A stretch of 17,791 bases of DNA from Parvularculaceae bacterium (GTDB lineage: Bacteria > Pseudomonadota > Alphaproteobacteria > Caulobacterales > Parvularculaceae). Positions 1 through 6,860 of the stretch are shown piece after piece. The position numbers were made by a program, and so were the translations under genes. The stretch spans positions 1 to 17,791 of the forward strand of contig SHAI01000020.1 in NCBI GenBank assembly GCA_004213235.1, read 5' to 3'. Numbering within the stretch: the stretch's first letter is position 1; each line of letters opens with the position of its first letter. The notes below the pieces were generated by a model that was given only the letters and a program-made list of their open reading frames with translations, ran no database searches and was not told the DNA's origin.

Positions 1-171
1 AAATTGTTGGAAGTGTCAAGTCAGATTGAAGGACACACAATCTGCGCACTAGGCGATGCCGCCGCCTGGCCCATACAGGGCTTAATCCGCCATTTTCGCC
101 ATGAAATTGAAGATCGTATCAATACTTATCGGGCTGATCGGCCTCACATCGCTGTTGTTGCCGCAGAGTAA
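1..171 (+). CDS. nuoF: NADH-quinone oxidoreductase subunit F, C-terminal end (partial)
   Basis: The first 56 codons are the end of a gene that starts before the window; reading frame 1 stops at TAA 169-171. NuoF is the NADH- and FMN-binding subunit of complex I on the cytoplasmic side. The visible peptide contains EGHTICALGDAAAWPIQGLI followed by RHFRHEIEDRI, which is the family's C-terminal signature. Cys15 of the fragment (codon 43-45) matches the fourth cysteine ligand of the [4Fe-4S] cluster N3; the other three ligands and the flavin site lie upstream of the window. An intrinsic terminator begins 24 bases after the stop, so the nuoF transcript probably ends here and does not run into nuoG. 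Identification is firm from the conserved motif and from nuoG to nuoN downstream. Confidence 0.93.
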   Translation, partial: KLLEVSSQIEGHTICALGDAAAWPIQGLIRHFRHEIEDRINTYRADRPHIAVVAAE

Positions 172-195
172 GGATGCGACCAAAATTCAAACTTC

Positions 196-233
196 AATGC
201 CGCGCGTTTCGTTGAGAACGGGCGGCATTTTTT
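196..233 (+). terminator. Intrinsic terminator after nuoF
   Basis: The arm AATGCCGC (196-203) pairs with GCGGCATT (222-229). One mismatch follows, then CGTT (205-208) pairs with AACG (217-220). Six T residues (228-233) close the structure, two of them shared with the stem. It sits 24 bases after the nuoF stop and should end nuoA-F transcription. Seen directly in sequence; function inferred. Confidence 0.75.
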
Positions 234-392
234 ATGAAGTCGGGTACGGCATGCGCTTGGATATGCCTTCTTTGTGTACGTGAAGGATATCGTCCGTACC
301 GGGCTTGAATGCGACTTTCCCATAAAAATAGGGCCTTTTCGCCCTGCAAGGCCTGTTTTTCGTTGTAAAATGGGGTTTTTTTGTCAAGGATG

Positions 393-412
393 GCCAAGAA
401 ATTGGCGTTTTT
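393..412 (+). terminator. Small terminator-like hairpin upstream of the HU-like gene
   Basis: GCCAA (393-397), a GAAA tetraloop (398-401), TTGGC (402-406), then G and five T residues (408-412). The stem is only five pairs, but the loop is stable and the T tract is well placed. It may back up the nuoF terminator or act as a leader attenuator for the HU-like gene. Confidence 0.45.
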
Positions 413-509
413 GCTTGATTTTCGTGTTGTAACGATCCGAATCTAGTAATCGTTCCGTTTAACAAACTAATTTCGTACCAATCCGTTTTATCAATAGAAG
501 GCAACAGTC

Positions 510-1058
510 ATGGCTCCAGCACGTAAGAAAGCTGCGAAGAAGACAACCAAGAAAGCAGCTGCCAAGAAAACAGCAGCAAAAAAGACAGCTACGAAAAAGA
601 CAGCTGCTAAAAAAACCACAACCAAGAAAGCTGCTGTGAAGAAGGCCGTTAAACGCGCGCCAGCAAAAAAAGCACCTGCAAAAAAAGTAGCTGCCAAAAA
701 AGCACCGGCCAAAAAGGCACCTGCAAAAAAGGTAGCGGCCAAAAAAGCCGTGAAGCGTAAAACAGCAACAAAAAAAGCACCTGCAGTTCTAACGCTGAAG
801 CATATCGCAGCGGATTTGGCAGAAGCGCATGAGCTCCCCAAGAAGCAGGCAGAAACAATCCTGACAGATTTTGTCGATGCGATCGGCAAAAACCTGAAAA
901 AGGGTCAAAAAATCCGCATATCCGGTCTTGGCATTCTTCAAGTGCGTGCACGTCCAGCACGCTGGGGCCGCAACCCGGCAACCGGTGAGCGTATCCGAAT
1001 CAAGGCGTCCAAAAAAGTTGCATTCCGCGTGGCAAAAGATCTGAAAGAATCGATCTAA
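510..1058 (+). CDS. HU-family DNA-binding protein with lysine-rich histone H1-like N-terminal tail
   Basis: The product has 182 residues. Residues 1-92 form a low-complexity tail of Lys, Ala, Thr and Pro with KK doublets every five residues (positions 14-15, 19-20, 24-25 and so on). The phase slips by one near residue 48, and the repeat type changes from TAAKK to PAKKA/VAAKK. About 38 of the first 90 residues are Lys or Arg. Residues 93-182 are a complete HU/IHF domain, including SGLG (138-141) and RNPATG (154-159), whose proline intercalates in HU-DNA complexes. The protein should bind and compact chromosomal DNA as a dimer, with the tail contacting the backbone like eukaryotic H1. AGAAGG at 496-501 supports the ATG. 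The gene is flanked by terminators, so it is probably a single-gene transcription unit inside the nuo cluster. HU proteins with basic tails are known in several bacteria; the exact regulon is unknown. Confidence 0.9.
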   Translation: MAPARKKAAKKTTKKAAAKKTAAKKTATKKTAAKKTTTKKAAVKKAVKRAPAKKAPAKKVAAKKAPAKKAPAKKVAAKKAVKRKTATKKAPAVLTLKHIAADLAEAHELPKKQAETILTDFVDAIGKNLKKGQKIRISGLGILQVRARPARWGRNPATGERIRIKASKKVAFRVAKDLKESI

Positions 1059-1092
1059 ACGCGCCAACGATCCGAGTGCAAATCAATCTCGC

Positions 1093-1136
1093 AAGCCAGC
1101 AAGTCCTTCTCTAGGGGCTTGCTGGCTTTGCCTTAT
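1093..1136 (+). terminator. Intrinsic terminator of the HU-like gene
   Basis: AAGCCAGCAAG (1093-1103) pairs perfectly with CTTGCTGGCTT (1118-1128). A T-G wobble and two C-G pairs extend the stem inward to about 14 pairs. The tail (TTTGCCTTATT) is T-rich but interrupted. It begins 34 bases after the HU-gene stop. Confidence 0.75.
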
Positions 1137-1279
1137 TGGGCGAAGGTTTGGTGGTGAACCGGCCCGAGGGCAACAAATATCAAAGTGCGGGATCGACATG
1201 CGTGAGGTGACGACAGTTACCGGCGGTATGCGCTGTGCTGGCGTGCTGCTTTACATTGTCGGCTTTCGAAGCATCCTCA

Positions 1280-1323
1280 GACAGTTTGGGCTGTGCCCTT
1301 AGGCAGTTTGCGCTGCGCCCTTG
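1280..1323 (+). repeat. Tandem imperfect 22-bp direct repeat
   Basis: Two adjacent 22-base units (1280-1301 and 1302-1323) match at 18 positions. Each contains a short internal inverted repeat, GGGC-TGT-GCCC in the first and GCGC-T-GCGC in the second. They lie just upstream of the acetyltransferase gene, so an operator or a recent small duplication is possible. Confidence 0.7.
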
Positions 1324-1386
1324 CAATCGCCGAGCCTTCCAATGCTATTATCAACGGCTAAGCGAACAAATCTTTGCAATGGTGTG

Positions 1387-1905
1387 ATGAACGATCAATT
1401 TGATATCCGCATTGGCTCGCCGGAAGATGCAGAAATATTCGCAAAACTCGGTGCGCAGACATTCGATGAGAGTTTTGGCCATTTGTATGCGCCAAAAGAC
1501 CTGAATGCGTTTCTCGCCGACAACCACACCAAGACCGCCAATGCGCGCATGCTTGGCGACCCGGCTTATCGGCTCTGGCTGGTAGAGGATGGTGACGCGC
1601 GCCCGGTGGGGTATGGCGTTGGGGGGCCGTGTGATTTGCCTGTGCCTGATCTTCCTGAAGGATCAGGGGAGTTGGTTCGGCTTTATCTGTTGAAGGAAGC
1701 ATATGGCAAAGGGGTCGGCTCTGCGCTCCTTGAGGAGGTGTTGGCGTGGCTGCGGGAAAATTTTGAACATAATTTTGTTAGCGTGTATGCCAAGAATTAC
1801 GGGGCGCAGCGTCTTTATGCGCGCTACGGATTCGTGAAAATTCATGAATATGACTTTATGGTTGGCTCCCACGCGGACCCTGAGTGGATTATGAAATTAG
1901 CCTGA
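1387..1905 (+). CDS. GNAT family N-acetyltransferase
   Basis: From the ATG at 1387 the product has 172 residues, the usual size for a single GNAT domain that moves an acetyl group from acetyl-CoA to an amine. The acetyl-CoA loop is visible in LYLLKEAYGKGVGSALLEEV, with the R/Q-x-x-G-x-G/A pattern in the form YGKGVG, followed by a long helix. The C-terminal motif YAKNYGAQRLYARYGFVK matches the family's conserved final helix and strand. The substrate cannot be inferred. The frame stays open upstream with an ATG at 1342 and a TTG at 1321, but no clear ribosome site favours them, and the fold begins at about FDIRIGSPEDA, so 1387 is preferred. It lies 133 bases before nuoG and might share its transcript. 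It is not a complex I component and looks like a passenger gene. Confidence 0.85.
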   Translation: MNDQFDIRIGSPEDAEIFAKLGAQTFDESFGHLYAPKDLNAFLADNHTKTANARMLGDPAYRLWLVEDGDARPVGYGVGGPCDLPVPDLPEGSGELVRLYLLKEAYGKGVGSALLEEVLAWLRENFEHNFVSVYAKNYGAQRLYARYGFVKIHEYDFMVGSHADPEWIMKLA

Positions 1906-2038
1906 GCTGGGTCTGCCAGGCAGGGCCGTGATGGATTTTGCCTGCCAAAGAATGCCGCTGAGACATTTGCATCACTGGAAACCTGAGGGAAATTCAATTA
2001 CGTCCTCGGGAGATCAATGAAGATACGGAACCGCCCGC

Positions 2039-4135
2039 ATGACCGACACCCGCACCATCAAAGTCAACGACCGCGAGATTGATGTCCCCAGCGATGCCAC
2101 CTTGCTCCAGGCCTGTGAGATCGCAGGCGAGGAAATTCCCCGATTTTGTTATCATGAACGCCTGTCTGTCGCCGGGAATTGCCGGATGTGCCTGATTGAG
2201 GTCAAGGGCGGCCCGCCAAAGCCGGTGGCGTCGTGTGCGCAGAATGTGCGTGATCTGCGGCCCGGTCCAGAAGGCCAACCCCCACAGCTTTTCACCAACA
2301 CGCCAATGGTGAAAAAGGCCCGCGAAGGGGTGATGGAATTTCTGTTGATCAATCACCCGTTGGATTGCCCGATTTGCGACCAGGGCGGTGAATGCGATTT
2401 GCAGGACCAGGCGGTTGCCTATGGGCGCGATGGCTCCCGGTTTGAAGAAAATAAGCGTGCGGTTGAAGAAAAGCACATGGGACCACTGATCAAAACGATC
2501 ATGACCCGCTGCATTCAATGTACTCGCTGCGTTCGCTTTGCCACGGAGGTCGCGGGCGTTGACGACCTTGGTCTGGTCAATCGCGGTGAGAATGCAGAGA
2601 TCACGACCTATCTTGAAAAGGCCGTGGAAAGTGAACTGACCGGCAATCTGATTGATGTGTGTCCGGTTGGCGCGCTTACCTCAAAGCCATACGCGTTTAA
2701 CGCGCGCCCCTGGGAGCTGAACAAGACGGAAACTGTCGATGTGATGGATGCCGTTGGGTCCAATATCCGTATCGATAGCCGGGGCAGGGATGTGATGCGT
2801 ATCCTGCCGCGTCTGCATGAAGACGTGAACGAAGAATGGATTTCCGACAAGACCCGGTTCATCTGGGATGGACTGAAGCGCCAGCGCCTCGATACGCCCT
2901 ATATCCGGGTTGATGGCAAGCTGAAGCCAGCGCGGTGGGAAGAGGCTTTTGCGCTTGTAGCTGAACGTGTGAAGGCAACCAGCCCGGAGCGGATCGCCGG
3001 TATTGTCGGTGACCTGGTGCCGGCAGAGGCGATCAAGGCGCTTCGTGACTTGCTTACGGGGCTTGGCACACCGCATATGGATTGCCGACAGGATGGCGCA
3101 CCGCTGAACGCGGCGGCTGCGCGCGGCGTGCGTGAAAGCTATCTGTTCAACTCTGGCATTAGCGCGATTGAGGATGCGGACGCGATCTTGTTGATCGGTA
3201 CAAACCCCCGCAAGGAAGCGGTGATGGTCAATGCGCGCTTGCGTAAAACCTGGTTGAACAATCTGAACGTCCGCATTGGCCTTGTGGGGGAGGCGGCGGA
3301 CCTGACCTTTGACTATGAACACCTTGGCACCGGCCCGGCGGATCTGGCCGCCGCGTTCGACATGCTCAATGGTGCGCAGCGTCCGATGGTGATTGTGGGC
3401 ACGGGAGCCATTGCCCGCAAGGACGGCGCGGCGATCCTGTCGCAGATCGGGCAGCTTGCCGCAGCAAGGAATGTCGTTCGCGATGGCTGGAACGGGTTCA
3501 ATATTCTTCATACGGCGGCGGCGCGCGTGGCCGCGCTGGACCTGGACTTTCTGCCACAGGAAGCAGGGCGCGATTTTGCCGGCATTTTAGATGGGGCCAA
3601 AAACCGGGACATCGACGTTATATATAATCTCGGGGCTGACGAGTTCGACACACGCGAGCTTGGTGGTGCCTTCGTGATCTATCAGGGCCATCACGGGGAT
3701 GCTGGCGCGCGCGCGGCAGATGTGATTTTCCCCGGCGCGGCGTATTCAGAGCAGAACGGTATTTATGTAAATATGGAAGGCCGCGTGCAGATGGCGCGCC
3801 GGGCCCATTTCCCATTTGGTGAGGCCCGTGAAGACTGGGCCATCATCCGTGCCCTGTCCGGCCATTTGGGCACCCCATTGCCATATGATGACTTGTTCGC
3901 ATTGCGCCAGGCGATGATTGAACAGGCACCACAGCTAGGGCGTATTGATGAAACTGTCTCCGGGGACAGTGCGTTGGATCTGGGTGTGCTCGGTGCAGGT
4001 GATGCGGTCGATCTTGCGCCATTTGTCGGTGCGATTGGTGATTTTTACATGACCAACCCGATCGCCCGGGCTTCGGCTACCATGGCGGCGTGTTCTGCTT
4101 CACGATCTGGCGCAGATAAAATCGCCGCTGAGTAA
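2039..4135 (+). CDS. nuoG: NADH-quinone oxidoreductase subunit G
   Basis: The product has 698 residues and is the large iron-sulfur subunit of the peripheral arm of complex I, passing electrons from NuoF toward NuoB. The N-terminal ferredoxin-like domain has the N1b [2Fe-2S] ligands C37, C48, C51 and C66. H106, C110, C113 and C119 (HPLDCPICDQGGEC) bind N5. C158, C161, C164 and C208 (CIQCTRC...CPVGAL) bind N4. The N7 cysteines of E. coli and Thermus NuoG are absent, as in alphaproteobacterial and mitochondrial homologues. The rest is the molybdopterin-oxidoreductase-like domain, which binds no cofactor in complex I, ending in DFYMTNPIARAS typical of the family. The ATG at 2039 directly precedes the conserved domain; the ribosome site is weak (ACGGAA). 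The gene stands alone: it is separated from nuoF by two unrelated genes and from nuoH by an opposite-strand receptor. Confidence 0.97.
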   Translation: MTDTRTIKVNDREIDVPSDATLLQACEIAGEEIPRFCYHERLSVAGNCRMCLIEVKGGPPKPVASCAQNVRDLRPGPEGQPPQLFTNTPMVKKAREGVMEFLLINHPLDCPICDQGGECDLQDQAVAYGRDGSRFEENKRAVEEKHMGPLIKTIMTRCIQCTRCVRFATEVAGVDDLGLVNRGENAEITTYLEKAVESELTGNLIDVCPVGALTSKPYAFNARPWELNKTETVDVMDAVGSNIRIDSRGRDVMRILPRLHEDVNEEWISDKTRFIWDGLKRQRLDTPYIRVDGKLKPARWEEAFALVAERVKATSPERIAGIVGDLVPAEAIKALRDLLTGLGTPHMDCRQDGAPLNAAAARGVRESYLFNSGISAIEDADAILLIGTNPRKEAVMVNARLRKTWLNNLNVRIGLVGEAADLTFDYEHLGTGPADLAAAFDMLNGAQRPMVIVGTGAIARKDGAAILSQIGQLAAARNVVRDGWNGFNILHTAAARVAALDLDFLPQEAGRDFAGILDGAKNRDIDVIYNLGADEFDTRELGGAFVIYQGHHGDAGARAADVIFPGAAYSEQNGIYVNMEGRVQMARRAHFPFGEAREDWAIIRALSGHLGTPLPYDDLFALRQAMIEQAPQLGRIDETVSGDSALDLGVLGAGDAVDLAPFVGAIGDFYMTNPIARASATMAACSASRSGADKIAAE

Positions 4136-4143
4136 AAGTTTAA

Positions 4144-4178
4144 GGCGCTATACCGGGATTGATGACCGATATAGCGCC
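4144..4178. terminator. Hairpin between nuoG and the receptor gene
   Basis: GGCGCTATA (4144-4152) pairs perfectly with TATAGCGCC (4170-4178), with three further pairs beyond one mismatch. On the plus strand no T tract follows. On the minus strand the hairpin is followed by TTAAACTTTT, so it may end transcription of the receptor gene, whose stop lies 107 bases away. Confidence 0.5.
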
Positions 4179-4187
4179 CTGCTACAT

Positions 4188-4208
4188 GCGCTGTTGCGCG
4201 CTTTTTTT
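4188..4208 (+). terminator. Short terminator-like hairpin downstream of nuoG
   Basis: GCGC (4188-4191), TGTT loop, GCGC (4196-4199), then GC and seven T residues (4202-4208). The stem is short, so by itself it is a weak terminator; it adds to the stronger one at 4221-4255. Confidence 0.4.
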
Positions 4209-4220
4209 CCAATCCATGGT

Positions 4221-4255
4221 GTCGCGGGCTTGTTTAGTTCCCGCGACCTTTTTTT
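4221..4255 (+). terminator. Intrinsic terminator after nuoG
   Basis: GTCGCGGG (4221-4228) pairs perfectly with CCCGCGAC (4240-4247), with an 11-base loop, followed by C and seven T residues (4249-4255). It is oriented for plus-strand transcripts, so it should end the nuoG message before it runs antisense into the receptor gene. Confidence 0.8.
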
Positions 4256-4284
4256 GCGGCAATCGTTCCGTCAGGTGACTGCCT

Positions 4285-6423
4285 TTAGAAACGTCCGCTT
4301 AAGGCAAACCGTGCATTGATTGGTGCCCCAACACCTGCCTGGTGTGTGCTGTGTGCATTGGGGAAATAGACCGTGTCAGTCAGGTTTTCGATATTCACCT
4401 GCACCGTCACTTTGTCAGAGATATAGTACGACGCTGCTGCATCAATACGCAGATAACTTGGCAATGTCGGCCGCACGCCGTTTGAATTTGGCCCATTGGT
4501 GATGAAGGTTTCATCCTGATAGGTAAGGCCAACGCCAAGGGTAAATTTGGGGTTCACCTGATAATTGTTCCATACGGAGAACATGTTTTCAGGCAATTCG
4601 CGTGGTCGAAGCCCCGTTGGGCCGGAGCGGGTAACGCGCTCACCATCAAGGTAGCTATAGCCAGCGGAGACAAACCATCTTTCGGTAATATAGCCCTGGA
4701 GTTGCGCCTCAAATCCGCGAATTTGGGAATCGATGATATCGAGCGTGTCGGGATCACTATCGGCAACCTGCGGCGAGCTTTGTTCAATCTCGAAGATGGC
4801 CGCTGTCAGGCTGAGCCCATCGACGAAGTCCCATTTCACACCCACTTCGATGTTTTCAAAGGTGTCCGGGTCGAGAGCATTTTTGCTACTATTGATGTTT
4901 GCGAATTGCTCGCCACTGCGCGGCAGGAATGATTCGCTATAGCTGCCATAGATTGAAATGTTTTCGCGTGGCTTCAAGATGATGCCAAAGCGCGGAGAGA
5001 TTTCTTCATCCTTGCGTTCCCGGAATTCAGGATTTGCCGGGTCACCCAGATTGTTTACGCCAATGTCAAAACTGTCATAGCGAAGCCCGACAACGACATC
5101 GAGCCACGTCGCCAGTTCAATCTGGTCCTGAAGATAGAAGGAAAAGACATCAATATCGACGCGGGTATCGTCATTGAGATCCGCAGTGAAATCGTTCGTC
5201 GCCGTCACGCCGGCTGGATTTGTGGCAAAACCTGTGCCAATGCCGTTTATTAAATCCAATGGGCGGGTAATCAGGAAAATCTCATTGTCATCCGATGTCG
5301 TGTCCCAGAATGTGTTGAAACGATTCTGATCCGATGACGTATTAATGTATTCCCCGCCAGCGATGAATGTATGGCCAATGCTGCCTGTATCGATCTCGCT
5401 AACCAGATTGCCTGACAGGACCAGATTTTCGCGCTGCGTCGTGTCTATATATCCGTCCAACGTCACCAAATCCGGTGTCGCAACCTGATCGTAACCGGAA
5501 GCGTAAAGGTTTGAATAAACCTTGTCATAGTCGCCATAAAACACCGACAGATTGCCCTTTAGGGCCTCGTTAAAGGTGTGTTGAATTGAGCCGCGTAAAA
5601 GGTGGGCCTCGAGTGTTGTGTAGTTCAACTCAGGATCGGCGAACACGACATTCTTTAGATCTTCTACCGGGCGCCCATCTAAGCCTGTCGGAATCCCGCG
5701 GTCGACAAACCTTTCATGATCAACATATTCATATGACAGATCAATTACCGTGTTTTGGCCTGGCTTGAATTTAACGGTTGGGTTTATGCCAAAACGATCG
5801 CCATCAAAAAAGTCGCGATGGTTGTTTAGGCCTTCATACATGGCGTTTAAGCGGAATGCGACGCTCTCACTGTTCGAGAAGTTTATATCGATCTGGCCGC
5901 CGTGTTCGCCAAAGGTGTCGACGCTTGTTTGATAACCAACGAAAGTTTCGCCGAGCACGCCTTTTTTGGTGACGCGATTTAAAATGCCGCCCGTGCCGCC
6001 ACGCCCGAAAAGAAGCGCATTTGGGCCGCGGAGAATTTCCAACTGTTCCAGATTATACAGCGGTCTGTAATACTGAACATCATCACGCGCACCATCTATG
6101 AAGAAGTCCGCCGTAGAGCGAACGCCGCGAAACACAACGGCGTCGCGGTGTCCTTCACCTAGTGAGGTGTTAACGCCCGGTGTGTAGTCGATGACCTGAC
6201 CGATGGAGGTGAAGCCACGCTTGGCGATTTCGTCAGCAGTGATGATCGAAAGGCTCTGGGGTACGTCAATGATAGGGGTCGGCGCTTTCAGCGCATTGAC
6301 CTGGTCTGAAAAAAGATATTCACCGACGACGAAGACTTGATCTTCTGTGTCCACAGCGAATGCTGGGCTGCTCAAGGCACTTGCCGTGAACAAAAACAAA
6401 CTTACTGAACTTACGCGGCGCAT
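4285..6423 (-). CDS. TonB-dependent siderophore receptor
   Basis: The product has 712 residues and is an outer-membrane beta-barrel that imports ferric siderophores using TonB energy. Residues 1-23 form a signal peptide ending in AFA. A TonB-box-like segment DQVFVVG (28-34) follows, then a plug domain at about 45-155 containing PQSLSIIT, FRGVRS and LRGPNALLFGRGGTGGILNR. The remainder is a barrel ending in RFALSGRF, with the terminal Phe typical of outer-membrane proteins. The plug resembles the Fiu/FhuA-type siderophore receptor family; the ligand is not known. There is no N-terminal signalling domain. The start is the ATG at 6423: GGAAGGAAG (6436-6428) lies just before it and the signal peptide begins there. 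A Fur-like box about 50 bases upstream suggests iron repression. It is the only opposite-strand gene here and separates nuoG from nuoH. Confidence 0.93.
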   Translation of the reverse strand: MRRVSSVSLFLFTASALSSPAFAVDTEDQVFVVGEYLFSDQVNALKAPTPIIDVPQSLSIITADEIAKRGFTSIGQVIDYTPGVNTSLGEGHRDAVVFRGVRSTADFFIDGARDDVQYYRPLYNLEQLEILRGPNALLFGRGGTGGILNRVTKKGVLGETFVGYQTSVDTFGEHGGQIDINFSNSESVAFRLNAMYEGLNNHRDFFDGDRFGINPTVKFKPGQNTVIDLSYEYVDHERFVDRGIPTGLDGRPVEDLKNVVFADPELNYTTLEAHLLRGSIQHTFNEALKGNLSVFYGDYDKVYSNLYASGYDQVATPDLVTLDGYIDTTQRENLVLSGNLVSEIDTGSIGHTFIAGGEYINTSSDQNRFNTFWDTTSDDNEIFLITRPLDLINGIGTGFATNPAGVTATNDFTADLNDDTRVDIDVFSFYLQDQIELATWLDVVVGLRYDSFDIGVNNLGDPANPEFRERKDEEISPRFGIILKPRENISIYGSYSESFLPRSGEQFANINSSKNALDPDTFENIEVGVKWDFVDGLSLTAAIFEIEQSSPQVADSDPDTLDIIDSQIRGFEAQLQGYITERWFVSAGYSYLDGERVTRSGPTGLRPRELPENMFSVWNNYQVNPKFTLGVGLTYQDETFITNGPNSNGVRPTLPSYLRIDAAASYYISDKVTVQVNIENLTDTVYFPNAHSTHQAGVGAPINARFALSGRF

Positions 6424-6860
6424 GGGACTTCCTTCCAATCAATTGTTGCGAGCGCTTCTTAAAAGCAACGTAATTGATAATCAATCGCAAAATTAACGTT
6501 TTTTTTAAAAATATGCTGCTGTCGGCAATTGAGACACAATGAACCGGATGGCCAGACGGCAATATTTGCCCCGCACCGTCTCGGCTCCGCCGAATCAGAT
6601 TGGCTAGAACTTGCTGGAATGGGCGAGAAATTTATCAATGCCGCGCCAGAAAAAGCGCTCTGGAAGGCTGGCAGGATGGCGACATCGATCGACCATCGCC
6701 GAATTTCGCCATCTTAATGCAAAATTGCGCGACAGGTGGGCGCATTTGTTCGCATTCATGGCGAGAAAGAGGTGACGGCGCGGGCGTTCCGCTTTAAGAC
6801 GCAGCGATTAAAGGCGTAAGCACAATTGATCGGCTGATGCGCCATGACAGGCCTTTGCGT
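6424..6860. other. Divergent intergenic region, receptor gene to nuoH
   Basis: A 437-base gap with no convincing gene. The left end carries the receptor's ribosome site, promoter and Fur-like box. The middle has an inverted repeat GATGGCGA (6675-6682) / TCGCCATC (6706-6713); the GGCGA part can also pair with TCGCC at 6696-6700, so the two hairpins are mutually exclusive. A further hairpin TGCGC (6726-6730) / GCGCA (6740-6744) is followed by TTTGTT. The nuoH promoter must lie here if the upstream terminators work, but I cannot place it. Short open frames at 6529-6797 show no recognisable product. Confidence 0.55.
6473..6485 (-). promoter_or_regulatory. Fur-like box upstream of the receptor gene
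   Basis: ATTGATAATCAAT is a perfect 6-1-6 palindrome containing the TGATAATCA core common to Fur-type operators. On the minus strand it overlaps a possible -35 element TTGATT (6484-6479), which is spaced 17 bases from a weak -10, TAAGAA (6461-6456). The position, about 50 bases before the receptor start codon, fits iron-dependent repression. Other alphaproteobacterial iron regulators cannot be excluded. Confidence 0.6.

Larger units (their letters stand above)
172..509. other. Intergenic region nuoF to HU-like gene
   Basis: A 338-base AT-rich gap with no convincing gene. It holds the nuoF terminator (196-233), a second small terminator-like hairpin (393-412) and an inverted repeat AACGAT (431-436) / ATCGTT (449-454) that could be an operator or part of the HU-gene promoter. 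I could not identify a convincing -35/-10 pair. A Shine-Dalgarno sequence AGAAGG (496-501) lies 8 bases before the ATG at 510. Confidence 0.6.
1059..1386. other. Intergenic region HU-like gene to GNAT gene
   Basis: A 328-base gap that holds the HU-gene terminator (1093-1136) and a tandem pair of imperfect 22-base repeats (1280-1323). No convincing gene or promoter is seen. A 34-codon open frame at 1198-1302 ends inside the first repeat but has no supporting features. Confidence 0.55.

Noticed and set aside
101..283. 60-codon open frame with a hydrophobic N-terminus
   Set aside because: It overlaps the end of nuoF in another frame and its downstream half runs through the nuoF terminator.
491..889. 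Minus-strand frame resembling a 132-residue hydrophobic membrane protein
   Set aside because: Its Phe/Ala/Leu repeats are the antisense image of the Lys/Ala codons of the HU tail; no ribosome site or independent evidence.
1198..1302. 34-codon open frame between the HU-like and GNAT genes
   Set aside because: No recognisable product and only a weak ribosome site; it ends inside a repeat and could arise by chance.
6529..6797. Two short plus-strand frames between the receptor gene and nuoH, considered as a gene remnant
   Set aside because: Neither translation resembles a known family, and they overlap each other and the receptor's regulatory region.
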